Shown here in pieces: positions 52,913 to 62,882 of a stretch of 64,000 nt of DNA (positions are counted from its first letter, which is position 1; each line of letters starts with the position of its first letter). The notes under the pieces were generated by a model. It did no database searches. It was not told the origin of the DNA and worked only from the letters and a program-made list of their open reading frames with translations. Made by a program: the position numbers and the translations under genes. The DNA is taken from NCBI GenBank assembly GCA_002360925.1, contig DERN01000009.1:117056-181055 (forward strand). Direction: 5' to 3'. Source of the DNA: Flavobacteriaceae bacterium UBA3339. Lineage in GTDB: Bacteria; Bacteroidota; Bacteroidia; Flavobacteriales; Flavobacteriaceae.

Positions 52913-53125
52913 CTAAATTTTAATATAGTTTACTTCATCTTCGTATGAGCGAACAGCCCCGCTTTTTAAAACAACAATCAAGTGACCTTTGTCAGACCAA
53001 CGAGCAGTTTCAATTTCCTCTCCCACAAATAATTCCAATTCTTTATCTTGTTCGTCAATGATATATAGCATTTGACCAACTATTTTAAAGTTATCCGATT
53101 TTTTAAAGTTTTCTGTAAATTCCAT
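52913..53125 (-). CDS. Small conserved hypothetical protein (70 aa)
   Basis: Residues alternate short beta strands: FKIVGQMLYIIDEQDKELELFVGEEIETARWSDKGHLIVVLKSGAVRSYED. It looks like a small beta-sheet domain, and I do not recognise a named family. It stands alone between the convergent rluD gene and the divergent ettA. Confidence 0.65.
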   Translation of the reverse strand: MEFTENFKKSDNFKIVGQMLYIIDEQDKELELFVGEEIETARWSDKGHLIVVLKSGAVRSYEDEVNYIKI

Positions 53126-53215
53126 TTGTTCTATTTTTTTTTAAAGATACAAAAGTAATGGTCTGATTAAAATATCCTGAACTATTTTTCATTTTTTTTA
53201 TCCTTCAAATAGTAT

Positions 53216-53223
53216 TATTTTTG
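53216..53223 (+). promoter_or_regulatory. Promoter -7 box for ettA
   Basis: TATTTTTG, 27 bp before the ATG at 53251. Confidence 0.5.
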
Positions 53224-53250
53224 GAAGATATACTTTTATTATTATAAATC

Positions 53251-54939
53251 ATGTCAGACGATAAGAAGGTCATTTTTTCGATGTCGAAAGTGAGTAAAAC
53301 ATACTCTTCGACAAATAAAACGGTTTTAAAAGACATTTATTTAAGCTTTTTCTACGGTGCAAAAATTGGTATTTTAGGTTTAAACGGTTCGGGTAAATCT
53401 TCTTTATTAAAAATTATTGCAGGCGAAGACAAGAATTATCAAGGCGATGTTGTTTTTGCTCCGGGATATACGGTTGGATATTTAGAACAAGAACCGCAGT
53501 TAGATGAAACCAAAACGGTTATTGAAGTTGTTCGTGAAGGAATGTCGGAAATCGTTTCTATTTTAGATGAGTTTAACAGCATAAACGATATGTTTGGTTT
53601 GCCCGAAGTTTATGAAGATGCTGATAAAATGCAAAAACTAATGGATCGTCAGGCAGATTTACAAGATAAAATTGATGCAGTAGGAGGATGGGAATTAGAT
53701 ACAAAATTAGAAATCGCAATGGATGCTTTGCGTTGTCCGGAACCTGATACACAAATTTCGGTTTTATCAGGAGGTGAACGTCGTCGCGTGGCTTTATGTC
53801 GTTTATTATTACAAGAGCCGGATGTTTTATTGTTAGATGAGCCTACCAACCATTTAGATGCCGAATCGGTTCATTGGTTAGAGCAACATTTGCAACAATA
53901 TAAAGGAACGATTATTGCCGTAACGCACGACCGTTATTTCTTGGATAATGTTGCAGGATGGATTTTAGAATTGGATAGAGGAGAAGGAATTCCTTGGAAA
54001 GGAAACTATTCATCTTGGTTAGATCAAAAAGCGAAACGTTTAGAGCAGGAAGAAAAAACAGCTTCTAAACGTAGAAAAACATTAGAACGAGAGTTAGATT
54101 GGGTTCGTCAAGGAGCAAAAGGACGTCAAACAAAACAAAAAGCGCGTTTACAGAATTACGATCGTTTGTTAAATGAAGATCAAAAACAGTTGGAAGAAAA
54201 GTTAGAAATTTACATTCCAAATGGTCCGCGTTTAGGAACAAATGTGATCGAAGCGAAGAACGTTGCAAAAGCTTTTGGAGATAAAATTTTATACGATAAT
54301 TTAAATTTTACACTTCCGCAAGCTGGTATTGTTGGGATTATTGGTCCAAACGGAGCCGGTAAATCTACTATTTTCAGAATGATTATGGACGAACAAACTC
54401 CCGATGCAGGTGAATTTGTTGTGGGCGATACCGTGAAAATTGCGTATGTAGATCAAACGCATAAAAATATCGATCCGGAAAAATCGATTTACGAAAATTT
54501 TGCCGAAGGTCAAGAATTAATCATGATGGGCGGTCGTCAGGTAAATGCGCGCGCTTATTTATCGCGTTTTAATTTTGGAGGTTCAGATCAAAATAAAAAA
54601 GTTTCGGCACTTTCTGGTGGTGAACGCAATCGTTTGCATTTAGCAATGACCTTAAAAGAAGAAGGAAACGTTTTATTACTGGATGAGCCAACGAATGATT
54701 TGGATATTAACACGCTTCGAGCTTTAGAAGAAGGTTTAGAAAATTTCGCGGGTTGTGCTGTGATTATTTCGCACGATCGTTGGTTTTTAGATCGAGTTTG
54801 TACACATATTTTAGCTTTTGAAGGAGATTCAGAAGTGTATTTCTTCGAAGGTTCTTTCTCGGAATACGAAGAAAACCGTAAGAAACGTATAGGTGATATA
54901 GCTCCAACACGAATTAAATACAAGAAATTGGTTAGATAA
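53251..54939 (+). CDS. ettA: ABC-F ATPase, energy-dependent translational throttle EttA
   Basis: 562 residues. Two ABC domains in one chain: Walker A GLNGSGKSS and signature LSGGERRRVALCRLL in the first half, GPNGAGKST and LSGGERNRLHLAMTL in the second, with the interdomain linker between (about 240-330) and the arm region after the first Walker A. The length and the EDKNYQGDVVFAPGYTVGYLEQEP wording match EttA. It binds the ribosomal E site and gates the first peptide bond by ATP/ADP ratio. Not a transporter. Confidence 0.95.
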   Translation: MSDDKKVIFSMSKVSKTYSSTNKTVLKDIYLSFFYGAKIGILGLNGSGKSSLLKIIAGEDKNYQGDVVFAPGYTVGYLEQEPQLDETKTVIEVVREGMSEIVSILDEFNSINDMFGLPEVYEDADKMQKLMDRQADLQDKIDAVGGWELDTKLEIAMDALRCPEPDTQISVLSGGERRRVALCRLLLQEPDVLLLDEPTNHLDAESVHWLEQHLQQYKGTIIAVTHDRYFLDNVAGWILELDRGEGIPWKGNYSSWLDQKAKRLEQEEKTASKRRKTLERELDWVRQGAKGRQTKQKARLQNYDRLLNEDQKQLEEKLEIYIPNGPRLGTNVIEAKNVAKAFGDKILYDNLNFTLPQAGIVGIIGPNGAGKSTIFRMIMDEQTPDAGEFVVGDTVKIAYVDQTHKNIDPEKSIYENFAEGQELIMMGGRQVNARAYLSRFNFGGSDQNKKVSALSGGERNRLHLAMTLKEEGNVLLLDEPTNDLDINTLRALEEGLENFAGCAVIISHDRWFLDRVCTHILAFEGDSEVYFFEGSFSEYEENRKKRIGDIAPTRIKYKKLVR

Positions 54940-54940
54940 T

Positions 54941-54970
54941 AAAAACAGCGACTTTAAAGTCGCTGTTTTT
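54941..54970. terminator. Bidirectional terminator between ettA and the DUF2007 gene
   Basis: A perfect 30-nt palindrome (core CAGCGACTTTAAAGTCGCTG with A and T tracts); the last bases overlap the stop of the convergent gene. Confidence 0.88.
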
Positions 54971-55232
54971 ATTCTTCGTCTTCTTCGTCTGAGTGGGAAA
55001 CTTCATCTAAATCGTCAAAGTTTACATCAACTAAAGCATATTTTGCTTGCTCTTCATCTTCTTCTAAAACAAAAATATGAACTGCTTTGTCAGCTGATCC
55101 AAAACCTGCTGTAATTGCAGAATTAATATCATTGCGTTCAATATATTGAATGTTGTTATTTTCTAATGCATTTTTAACTGCCATAGCCATAATAGCACTT
55201 CCAGAGAAGATTTTTACATGTTTTTGCTCCAT
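54969..55232 (-). CDS. DUF2007-domain protein
   Basis: 87 residues. VKIFSGSAIMAMAVKNALENNNIQYIERNDIN and VHIFVLEEDEEQAKYALVDV are the DUF2007 (putative signal-transducing) fold, followed by an acidic tail. Proposed PII-like small-molecule sensor; no partner is visible. Between ettA (convergent) and clpB (same strand). Confidence 0.85.
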   Translation of the reverse strand: MEQKHVKIFSGSAIMAMAVKNALENNNIQYIERNDINSAITAGFGSADKAVHIFVLEEDEEQAKYALVDVNFDDLDEVSHSDEEDEE

Positions 55233-55322
55233 AATTTTTATTTTGAAATTACTAAAAATAGTTGATATATAATTAAAAAAGCGTATTAATTTCTTAAGAC
55301 GCTTTAAATAAAAATTGAAAAG

Positions 55323-57908
55323 TTATTGTTGATTTCTAAAAATTAGTTTTCCGTCAATTTCATCCAAAAGAATAATACTGTCGGTTTTTACGCTTCCCGA
55401 AAGAATTTGTTTAGACAATTCGTTCAAAACTTCTTTCTGAATAACACGCTTAACAGGACGAGCTCCAAAATGCGGATCGAATCCTTTTTGCGATAGATAA
55501 ATAATCGCTTCTGGAGTTGCATCCATTGTGATGTGTTGATTAGCAAGCATTTTAAAAACACTTTTTAATTGAATTTTGACAATTTGTTCAATATTTGCTT
55601 CGCTTAACGGAGTAAACATCACAACTTCGTCTATTCGGTTTAAAAACTCCGGACGAACCATTGATTTTAATTGATCCATTACTTTTTCTTTTGCAGTTTC
55701 AATTGCAATTTCCATCGGTTTGGTATCAAATTCTTCTTGAATTGCCTGACTTCCCATATTCGACGTCATAATAATGATCGTATTTTTAAAATCGGCTGTT
55801 CTTCCTTTATTATCCGTTAAACGACCTTCGTCTAAAACTTGCAATAAAATATTGAACGTATCTGGATGCGCTTTTTCGATTTCATCTAACAAAATCACGG
55901 AATATGGACGACGACGAACCGCTTCGGTTAACTGACCACCTTCGTCATAACCTACATATCCTGGAGGCGCACCAACCAAACGGCTTACAGAATGACGTTC
56001 GGAATATTCACTCATATCTATACGAGTCATAGCGTTTTCATCATCGAAAAGATATTCCGCCAAAGCTTTTGCCAATTCGGTTTTACCAACTCCGGTTGTT
56101 CCTAAAAACAAGAACGAACCAATTGGTTTTTTAGGGTCTTGAAGACCGGAACGACTTCTGCGAACAGCGTCGGAAATTGCTTCAATTGCTTCTTCCTGAC
56201 CCACTACGCGTTTGTGTAATTCGTCTTCTAAACGCAATAATTTATCACGCTCGGATTGGATCATTTTAGTGACCGGAACGCCTGTCCATTTCGCTACAAC
56301 ATCGGCAATATCTTCGTAAGTAACTTCTTCTTTAATCAAAGAAACTCCTTTTTGATTTTCTTCTAATTCTTGTTGTAAACGATCTAATTCTTTTTCGGCG
56401 TCCTGAATTTTTCCATAACGAATTTCGGCAACTTTTCCGTAATCACCATTTCTTTCGGCGCGATCGGCTTCTGATTTATAATCTTCGATTTGAATTTTGA
56501 TGTTCTGAATGTTATCAACTACATCTTTTTCTGATTTCCATTTTGTGAAAACCTGATTGCGATCTTCTTTTAAATTCGCTAACTCAATACCTAAAGCCTT
56601 TAACTTTGTTTCGTCATTTTCGCGTTTAATGGCTTCAATTTCGATTTCCAATTGCATGATTTTTCGATCTAAAACATCTAATTCTTCTGGTTTTGAATTA
56701 ATTTCCATACGTAATTTAGAAGCTGCTTCGTCGATCAAATCGATTGCTTTATCTGGTAAAAAACGATTAGTAATATAACGTTGCGACAATTCAACCGCGC
56801 CAATAATGGCTTCGTCTTTAATTCGAACTTTGTGATGCGCTTCGTATTTATCCTTGATTCCGCGAAGAATTGAAATCGCACTTTCGGTATCAGGTTCTTC
56901 AATGTTTACCTTTTGAAAACGACGTTCTAAAGCTTTGTCTTTTTCGAAATATTTTTGATATTCATCTAAAGTTGTTGCACCAATTGCTCTTAATTCTCCA
57001 CGAGCCAATGCTGGTTTTAAAATATTTGCTGCATCCATTGCACCTTCGCCGCCACCGGCACCAACCAAGGTGTGAATTTCGTCGATGAACAGAATAATTT
57101 GCCCGTCTGATTCGGTCACCTCTTTTACTACCGATTTTAAACGCTCTTCAAATTCTCCTTTGTATTTTGCGCCAGCAATTAACGCTCCCATATCTAAAGA
57201 AAAAAGTAATTTATCTTTTAGATTTTCGGGTACATCTCCTTGAACAATTCTGTGTGCTAAACCTTCGGCAATCGCAGTTTTACCAACTCCAGGTTCACCA
57301 ATTAACATCGGATTATTTTTAGAACGACGTGTTAAAATTTGCAAAACACGACGGATTTCTTCATCTCGACCAATTACCGGATCTAATTTTCCGTCGTTAG
57401 CCAATTGATTTAAATTTTTAGCATATTTATTTAAGGCATTATAGGTTTCTTCTGCCGAAGCCGAAGTAACTCTCGCGCCTTTTCTTAATTCCTGAATTGC
57501 AGTTTGAATATCTTTTTCCGTCACGCCTTGATCTTTTAAGGTTTGCGCTACTTTAGATTTGGATTTAAAAATTGCCAAGAATAAATGTTCAACCGAAACA
57601 TATTCGTCGTTCATTTTTTTAGCAATAATTTGGGCTTCGTTCAGCATATTTCCAGCTTCGCGTGACAATCCGATTTGTCCACCAGAAACTTTTGGAAAAG
57701 ATTCTAAAACGGCATCTAATGTTTGTTTAAATAAGTCGATGTTTACGTTAACCTTTTTTAGAATAAAAGGTGTTACGTTTTCATCTACTTCAAGCAACGC
57801 TTTGAAAATGTGTTCATTTTCTATTTGCTGTTGCCCGTACGCTTGCACCAAAACTTGTGCTTGCTGCAAAGCTTCCTGAGATTTTGTTGTAAATAGGTTA
57901 AAATTCAT
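55323..57908 (-). CDS. clpB: ATP-dependent disaggregase ClpB
   Basis: 861 residues. Clp N-domain to about 145, first AAA+ module with Walker A GEPGVGKTA near 204 and Walker B ILFIDEIH, middle coiled-coil domain (about 405-530: LDRKIMQLEIEIEAIKRENDETKL), then second AAA+ with GTTGVGKTE near 605 and VILLDEIEKAHPD. The M-domain separates ClpB from ClpA/C. It rescues aggregated protein with DnaK. No CIRCE-type repeat is visible upstream. Confidence 0.97.
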   Translation of the reverse strand: MNFNLFTTKSQEALQQAQVLVQAYGQQQIENEHIFKALLEVDENVTPFILKKVNVNIDLFKQTLDAVLESFPKVSGGQIGLSREAGNMLNEAQIIAKKMNDEYVSVEHLFLAIFKSKSKVAQTLKDQGVTEKDIQTAIQELRKGARVTSASAEETYNALNKYAKNLNQLANDGKLDPVIGRDEEIRRVLQILTRRSKNNPMLIGEPGVGKTAIAEGLAHRIVQGDVPENLKDKLLFSLDMGALIAGAKYKGEFEERLKSVVKEVTESDGQIILFIDEIHTLVGAGGGEGAMDAANILKPALARGELRAIGATTLDEYQKYFEKDKALERRFQKVNIEEPDTESAISILRGIKDKYEAHHKVRIKDEAIIGAVELSQRYITNRFLPDKAIDLIDEAASKLRMEINSKPEELDVLDRKIMQLEIEIEAIKRENDETKLKALGIELANLKEDRNQVFTKWKSEKDVVDNIQNIKIQIEDYKSEADRAERNGDYGKVAEIRYGKIQDAEKELDRLQQELEENQKGVSLIKEEVTYEDIADVVAKWTGVPVTKMIQSERDKLLRLEDELHKRVVGQEEAIEAISDAVRRSRSGLQDPKKPIGSFLFLGTTGVGKTELAKALAEYLFDDENAMTRIDMSEYSERHSVSRLVGAPPGYVGYDEGGQLTEAVRRRPYSVILLDEIEKAHPDTFNILLQVLDEGRLTDNKGRTADFKNTIIIMTSNMGSQAIQEEFDTKPMEIAIETAKEKVMDQLKSMVRPEFLNRIDEVVMFTPLSEANIEQIVKIQLKSVFKMLANQHITMDATPEAIIYLSQKGFDPHFGARPVKRVIQKEVLNELSKQILSGSVKTDSIILLDEIDGKLIFRNQQ

Positions 57909-58105
57909 AGCTTATATCGAGTTTGTGTTGTTTTTAAATTTATACGAATTGTATTATTCAAACCTTATACCTGAATTTACCGAGTGTCAAAAAGGCATTT
58001 TTTGTATTTTAAAAATCTTAATTCATGCCAAAGTGACATATTGTTAAGATTGATCGTTGATTTAAATATGTCATTTTGTATATTCGTGATATAAATTTAC
58101 GAAGA

Positions 58106-58435
58106 ATGAATTGGAATTATATTGAAAAGCTAGAACAAATTGAGGAAGTAAAAGAAAAGTCATTTCACAAACTTCAATTGATTTTTAAACACAGCACTCG
58201 TTGCATCATTAGTAAAATGGCTTTAAAGAATTTTGAAAACGATTTTATGCTGGATGGAGTTGTAGATGCTTATTTTTTAGATTTGATTGAGTATAGAGAA
58301 ATCTCGAATAAAATTGCAGATGAGTTTGGAATTACACATCAATCACCCCAAATTCTTTTAATAAAAGACGGAAAAGTGATTTATAATGAATCGCACGAAG
58401 GAATTGATGCAACTGTTTTAAAGGAGTTTTTATAA
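58106..58435 (+). CDS. ytxJ: Bacillithiol-system redox-active protein YtxJ-like
   Basis: 109 residues from the ATG at 58106. Thioredoxin-like fold with a single active Cys: FKHSTRCIISKMAL places Cys33 after Ser-Thr-Arg. QSPQILLIKDGKVIYNESHEGI follows with the cis-Pro. YtxJ proteins are bacilliredoxin-type monothiol proteins in organisms that use bacillithiol. The upstream 170 bp have no clear -7 box. One base separates the stop from the next gene's ATG. Confidence 0.88.
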   Translation: MNWNYIEKLEQIEEVKEKSFHKLQLIFKHSTRCIISKMALKNFENDFMLDGVVDAYFLDLIEYREISNKIADEFGITHQSPQILLIKDGKVIYNESHEGIDATVLKEFL

Positions 58436-58436
58436 T

Positions 58437-58954
58437 ATGAAATATAAGATTACTTTAAAAGGGCATTTAAAAATGCTTAATGAATTGATTGTTTTTTCGA
58501 TTATTTTAATTCCTTTTGTAGTTTATATATTTAAAAAATTATTAAATCCGAGAACTGAATTTGGAGTGTATTTTGTATTAACAGTCATTTTTTTAATTTT
58601 TATTCTGCCTGCAATTTATATTCATTTTGATTATTTCTATGTAAATAGAAATAGAGAATATGAATTAAGAAATGATATGATAATAGTAAAAAGTATTAAT
58701 AACGATACAAAAGAAATGTTTTCTAAAAAAACATAGAAAAGGTTATTGTTTATTTGTCACTTCAAAAGATGAGGAACGTAGGGTATTCTCGTTTTACTTT
58801 TAAAGATTACTTCTATATTAAAATAATAATGAATGATGGAAAAGAACTATTATTAACCTCTTTATTACATCATAATTTAAATAAAATTTGCGAAGACTAT
58901 TTTGGTAAAGAAAAAATAGAATATTCTGTAAATATGTATAATCCAATAAAATAA
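58437..58954 (+). pseudogene. Membrane protein gene broken by a single-base frameshift
   Basis: Two frames together look like one protein. Frame 1 (58437-58736, 99 aa) has two membrane segments (ELIVFSIILIPFVVYIF and FVLTVIFLIFILPAIYIHF) and the start of a soluble domain ending NDTKEMFSKKT. Frame 2 carries on with IEKVIVYLSLQKMRNVGYSRFTFKDYFYIKIIMNDGKELLLTSLL and stops at 58954. They join at a run of seven A (58725-58731); one more A would restore SKKN-IEKV. This may be a true loss, a sequencing error in the homopolymer, or slippage. Confidence 0.7.
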
Positions 58955-58981
58955 AAACTCCGACTTAATTCGTCGGAGTTT
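58955..58981. terminator. Bidirectional terminator between the broken gene and phoH
   Basis: A 10-bp stem AAACTCCGAC with its complement (GTCGGAGTTT) and a 7-nt loop; the right arm lies in the last codons of phoH. Confidence 0.8.
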
Positions 58982-59963
58982 CATTTATATTTTGATGATA
59001 GGTACTATGAGATTCGAACTCATTAGCTGTTTCTACTTTTTTATAAGCTTCTACAATCTTTTTAACCAATCGGTGGCGTACAATATCTTTATCGTCTAAG
59101 AAAACAAATCCAATTCCGTCAACTCCGGCTAAAATTCGTAAAGCTTCACGTAATCCCGAAGTTACTTTTCGAGGTAAATCAACTTGTCCGGGATCGCCTG
59201 TAATAATAAACTTCGCATTTTTTCCCATACGGGTTAAAAACATCTTCATTTGCGAATGTGTGGTATTTTGTCCTTCATCTAAAATCACAAAAGCATTATC
59301 AAGCGTACGTCCGCGCATAAAAGCCAAAGGCGCAATTTGTATAATTCCTTTTAGTAAATAATCTTCTAAAGTAGAAGGAGGCAACATATCACGCAACGCA
59401 TCGTATAAAGGCTGCATATATGGATCTAGTTTTTCTTTCATATCACCAGGTAAAAAACCTAGATTTTCTCCGGCTTCAACCGCAGGTCGAGTTAAAATAA
59501 TACGTTTTACTTGTTTTTCTTTCAACGCTTTTACAGCCAATGCAACTCCAGTATAAGTTTTTCCCGTTCCAGCAGGACCAATTGCAAAAACCATATCGTT
59601 TTTATAAACCAGTTCGACCAATTTTTGCTGATTAGGCGTTGTGGCTTTAATTAGTTTTCCTCCAATTCCGTGAACTAAAATCTCGTCAGACGGATCCATT
59701 CTTTGCGGTTGATCATCAATGATCAATCGTTCAATAATGTTTTCGTTCAAGTTGTTGTATTTCTCGTAATACTTAATGATACGCTCGAAACGAGATTGAA
59801 ATTGATCTAAAATTTCGCTTTCTCCGTAAATTTTAACGGTTGTTCCGCGTGCTACGATTTTTAATTTAGGATAGAGTCTTTTTATGGTTTCGAGATGTAA
59901 ATCTTGAGGACCCCAAAAGTCTTTTGGAGTAATATGTTCTAGTTCGATGATTCTTTCGTTCAA
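58965..59963 (-). CDS. phoH: PhoH-family ATPase (YbeZ type)
   Basis: 332 residues, TTG start (the NERIIELEHITPKDFWG beginning fits family N-termini). Walker A GPAGTGKT at 129-136, RPAVEAGENLGFLPGDMKEKLDPYMQPLYDAL near 165-195, FVILDEGQNTT (Walker B) near 225 and FIITGDPGQVDLPR near 255 are the PhoH hallmarks. Linked to RNA metabolism and ribosome biogenesis with YbeY. It is the last recognisable housekeeping gene before the phage-like region. Confidence 0.95.
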   Translation of the reverse strand: MNERIIELEHITPKDFWGPQDLHLETIKRLYPKLKIVARGTTVKIYGESEILDQFQSRFERIIKYYEKYNNLNENIIERLIIDDQPQRMDPSDEILVHGIGGKLIKATTPNQQKLVELVYKNDMVFAIGPAGTGKTYTGVALAVKALKEKQVKRIILTRPAVEAGENLGFLPGDMKEKLDPYMQPLYDALRDMLPPSTLEDYLLKGIIQIAPLAFMRGRTLDNAFVILDEGQNTTHSQMKMFLTRMGKNAKFIITGDPGQVDLPRKVTSGLREALRILAGVDGIGFVFLDDKDIVRHRLVKKIVEAYKKVETANEFESHSTYHQNINETPTN

Positions 59964-60177
59964 AAGCTATTAGATTTAATTAAAAAAAATTAGTTTTGTA
60001 TATCTCAAAAACAATACATTTTTAATTGCTCTGTTAATCAATGTGTTATATTTCAATTTATTTTTTAAATATTTTTTTTGCAATATTTTATCAATTTAAC
60101 GAGTAAAAATGCATTGCTTTCTATTCAAATATAATTAAAAAATCCATTCTAATAACTCATGTGTCCAAAATTAGAAC
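59964..60177. other. AT-rich intergenic region at the housekeeping/phage-like boundary
   Basis: 214 bp with long A and T runs. One box (TATATTTG on the minus strand at 60126-60133) could be a distant promoter for phoH. No tRNA, direct repeat or integrase is visible, so I cannot place an attachment site. Confidence 0.4.
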
Positions 60178-62820
60178 ATGCGAATTATCGTCTGTAAATT
60201 TAAAGTTCACTTTTTAAACACGTTGAGAATGGAAATATTCGAAATGATCTTTAATGATAACGGTAATATAACAACAATTGAATTAGAACACGAACCGGTT
60301 GGTTACGATGCGATAGATTACAATTTAAATCAGGATGATGATCGTTACGGTCGTGATTGGTTGTTTTTAGGAAATGGTTTGGTAACGCTTGAATTAACAG
60401 CACATTCGAATTATGCTGCTTTTGTAAAGTTTGAAGAATTATACGAAAAGCACGGATTTGAAGCAAGTATAAAATTTAAGGTTACCGACGGCCAAGAATC
60501 TTTTATCGGGAGTGTTGATCTTTTGGATGTTGAATACAATGGACATGATGTTTTTAAGTTTTCGGTATTACAGGAAGCAGAAGAAGGATTGATTAAAAAA
60601 CGAGCGGATTTGGTTGTTGATTTATTCAGCGATAAAGATTTAGACGGGAACCCTTCAACTCCTGCTCCTTCAAAATTTATGCTTTTGCCTGCTAAACAAA
60701 TTTACAGAGAGAGTGTTTGGGAGAATGTTGGAGGAAGCGAAAGAAATGTTGTTGCGGGGTCTGGACCCACGATTAGAATGTTTAATTATTCTTCAGGTAC
60801 TACAAAAAGTAGTATAAAAAATACCTTAAGTTTTATAAGAACAGGAACCAGTTCTGACGGTTGGAATTTTAAGAATGAATTTAAATTTATTGATGCTAAA
60901 ACAGATATTCTAAATACTGTAATCGAAATTGATTATGGTAATAGCAAAATAGAGCCTTATTTGGATAGTAATAATCTTGAAGTTTTTTTAAATATAAGAA
61001 AAGGATTTCCCGCAAACAATATAAACGATTGGAACGCTGGAGATATTCGTATGCTTGATAAAGTATACATGAATAACGGAGTTTCTTATTTTAATAACAA
61101 AACAATAAAGCTATCTGATATTTTCGAAAACTCGATCATTCAAACAGGAGAAGTGATTCACATATGGTTTCAATGGATGGGAGGTGTTGGCTGGTTCAAC
61201 TACAACAACATAAAATTCACTATTAAAGCCTACGAAGAAACGTTCGACGTTGTAACGCGTTCGGTAAACCTATACGATGCTACAAAGAAAGTTATCAAAG
61301 ATATTTCGGGAATGGATGTTGTTTTTCCGATTGCTCAAACTGGAGAATTAAAGAATCATTACATCTTTAGCGGTAACATGGTGCGTAATATCGATAAACC
61401 GTTCTTATTATCGTTTGAGAATCTGCAAAAATGGTTTCCTGAAATAAACCTCGATTACGAGATAATGAGCGATAAAAGGATTTACATCGGCAGACGTGAG
61501 GATTATTACACAGATAATGAAATCGACGTAATCGATAACGTCGCCTTTGATTCGTATAACGAAACGCAGAACAAACGATATTCTTTAAACAAGTTTACTT
61601 TTAAATACAATAAATACCAATCTCAAAAAGAGAACACAGAAGAAAATACAAATGATATAGTTCACGGAGAAGCCGAGTATCATGTTCAAAACATACAAGT
61701 AGAAAGTTTAAAAAGCGTTGAGGTTGATTTTGTTCGCGATCCGTTTATGTTACAGGAAACAATCAATAAAGCATTAACCGAAAACGTAGAAAAAGCAACC
61801 CAAGAAGATAACACAATATTTATTATCGATGCTGTGAATATGTCGGATTCTGACTATAATAGAACCAAAACATCTATGCTTTTTCACAGAAGAATAGACG
61901 GGAAGATTCAATTATCAAACGATGGTAATTTTAGATGGGATTTGCTCGGAATTGAACCCGGAAGCACTTTCGAAATAACATCGCATGAAAATAAAGGTGT
62001 TTATAATGTAGATTCTGTCGATTCAACAAATTTAGTTTTGATTAAATACAGCGGAAACAGTTATCCGAATCCATTTGAAGGAGATGAGCGTTTCACTTCG
62101 TTTAAGTATGTTGTAAAAGGAAAATACAAAACCTTGAAACCTTTTTTTTATGCTAACTCTGGAGCTTTATTTGTAGGGAACATTAACGGAGTTAATTCTC
62201 CGGAAACATTTGCTAATCTTAAATATTCAATCGGTTTAAATATCAGAAGATTTTGGAGAGACTTTATAAGTACGGCTGTTAAAACAAGTAAAGAACCAAA
62301 GCAGATAAAATACATAAACAATACTAATTATTTCAATGGTTATTTCGTCCCATTTCATAAAGAAGATGATGACATTAAAGTAAGTACGCCTATTTTAGAC
62401 ACAAAGGTTGTAACGACAACGTTAATAATGCCTTTTGAACAATATTTGCGTATCTGTAAAATATTGCGTTCGCAAGATAGGGGATTCATCCGAACATTTA
62501 ATCCTAAAGCCGAACCGATTTATCTATATCCAACAAATATGAAAGCTGTTTGCAAAACAAGCAGACTGAAAGAGGTTACGGTAACCGGAGAACTTAAAAA
62601 TATTCCGAAAACAATCAACATTACCAAAACAGGAAGCTTTTACAATATATGGATTCATAAGTTTGAAACCTTTATGTTAAAAATAAACGGAGATTATTTG
62701 ATTTTCCAAGATTCAAACGGAGTTGCATTTTATAGAAAATCGCATTATTCGGAAATAAAAGTAAACGGAATAAATTACAATTCTTCTCAAGAAGTTTTAA
62801 ATGCTGTAAATAATTTATAG
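60178..62820 (+). CDS. Phage-like large structural protein (probable tail protein)
   Basis: 880 residues; starts at ATG 60178, but ATG 60229 (MEIFEMIFNDNGNITTIEL) is an equally good start because the first 17 residues look non-conserved. No signal peptide and no membrane segment. The sequence is rich in Asn, Asp, Tyr and short strands, with no repeats or catalytic motif. I do not recognise a family with certainty. The size, style (ASIKFKVTDGQESFIGSVDLL) and neighbours are those of tail or baseplate proteins of Flavobacterium phages. Function is inferred only. Confidence 0.5.
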   Translation: MRIIVCKFKVHFLNTLRMEIFEMIFNDNGNITTIELEHEPVGYDAIDYNLNQDDDRYGRDWLFLGNGLVTLELTAHSNYAAFVKFEELYEKHGFEASIKFKVTDGQESFIGSVDLLDVEYNGHDVFKFSVLQEAEEGLIKKRADLVVDLFSDKDLDGNPSTPAPSKFMLLPAKQIYRESVWENVGGSERNVVAGSGPTIRMFNYSSGTTKSSIKNTLSFIRTGTSSDGWNFKNEFKFIDAKTDILNTVIEIDYGNSKIEPYLDSNNLEVFLNIRKGFPANNINDWNAGDIRMLDKVYMNNGVSYFNNKTIKLSDIFENSIIQTGEVIHIWFQWMGGVGWFNYNNIKFTIKAYEETFDVVTRSVNLYDATKKVIKDISGMDVVFPIAQTGELKNHYIFSGNMVRNIDKPFLLSFENLQKWFPEINLDYEIMSDKRIYIGRREDYYTDNEIDVIDNVAFDSYNETQNKRYSLNKFTFKYNKYQSQKENTEENTNDIVHGEAEYHVQNIQVESLKSVEVDFVRDPFMLQETINKALTENVEKATQEDNTIFIIDAVNMSDSDYNRTKTSMLFHRRIDGKIQLSNDGNFRWDLLGIEPGSTFEITSHENKGVYNVDSVDSTNLVLIKYSGNSYPNPFEGDERFTSFKYVVKGKYKTLKPFFYANSGALFVGNINGVNSPETFANLKYSIGLNIRRFWRDFISTAVKTSKEPKQIKYINNTNYFNGYFVPFHKEDDDIKVSTPILDTKVVTTTLIMPFEQYLRICKILRSQDRGFIRTFNPKAEPIYLYPTNMKAVCKTSRLKEVTVTGELKNIPKTINITKTGSFYNIWIHKFETFMLKINGDYLIFQDSNGVAFYRKSHYSEIKVNGINYNSSQEVLNAVNNL

Positions 62821-62870
62821 TATTCTAATAACTTATATCTATTAAAAATTAAAACTCTATAAACTAAGGT

Positions 62871-62878
62871 TATATTTG
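62871..62878 (+). promoter_or_regulatory. Possible -7 box inside the phage-like region
   Basis: TATATTTG ending 4 bp before the ATG at 62883, in a 62-bp gap between two plus-strand genes. Confidence 0.35.
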
Positions 62879-62882
62879 TTAT

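Noticed and set aside
57559..57879. 106-codon plus-strand frame inside clpB
   Set aside because: Antisense shadow of the ClpB N-domain; Cys-rich text comes from complementary codons.
58725..58731. Programmed -1 frameshift at the seven-A run
   Set aside because: In the zero frame the base before the A run is T and the following codon is ACA, so re-pairing after slippage would be poor; a plain deletion or sequencing error is more likely.
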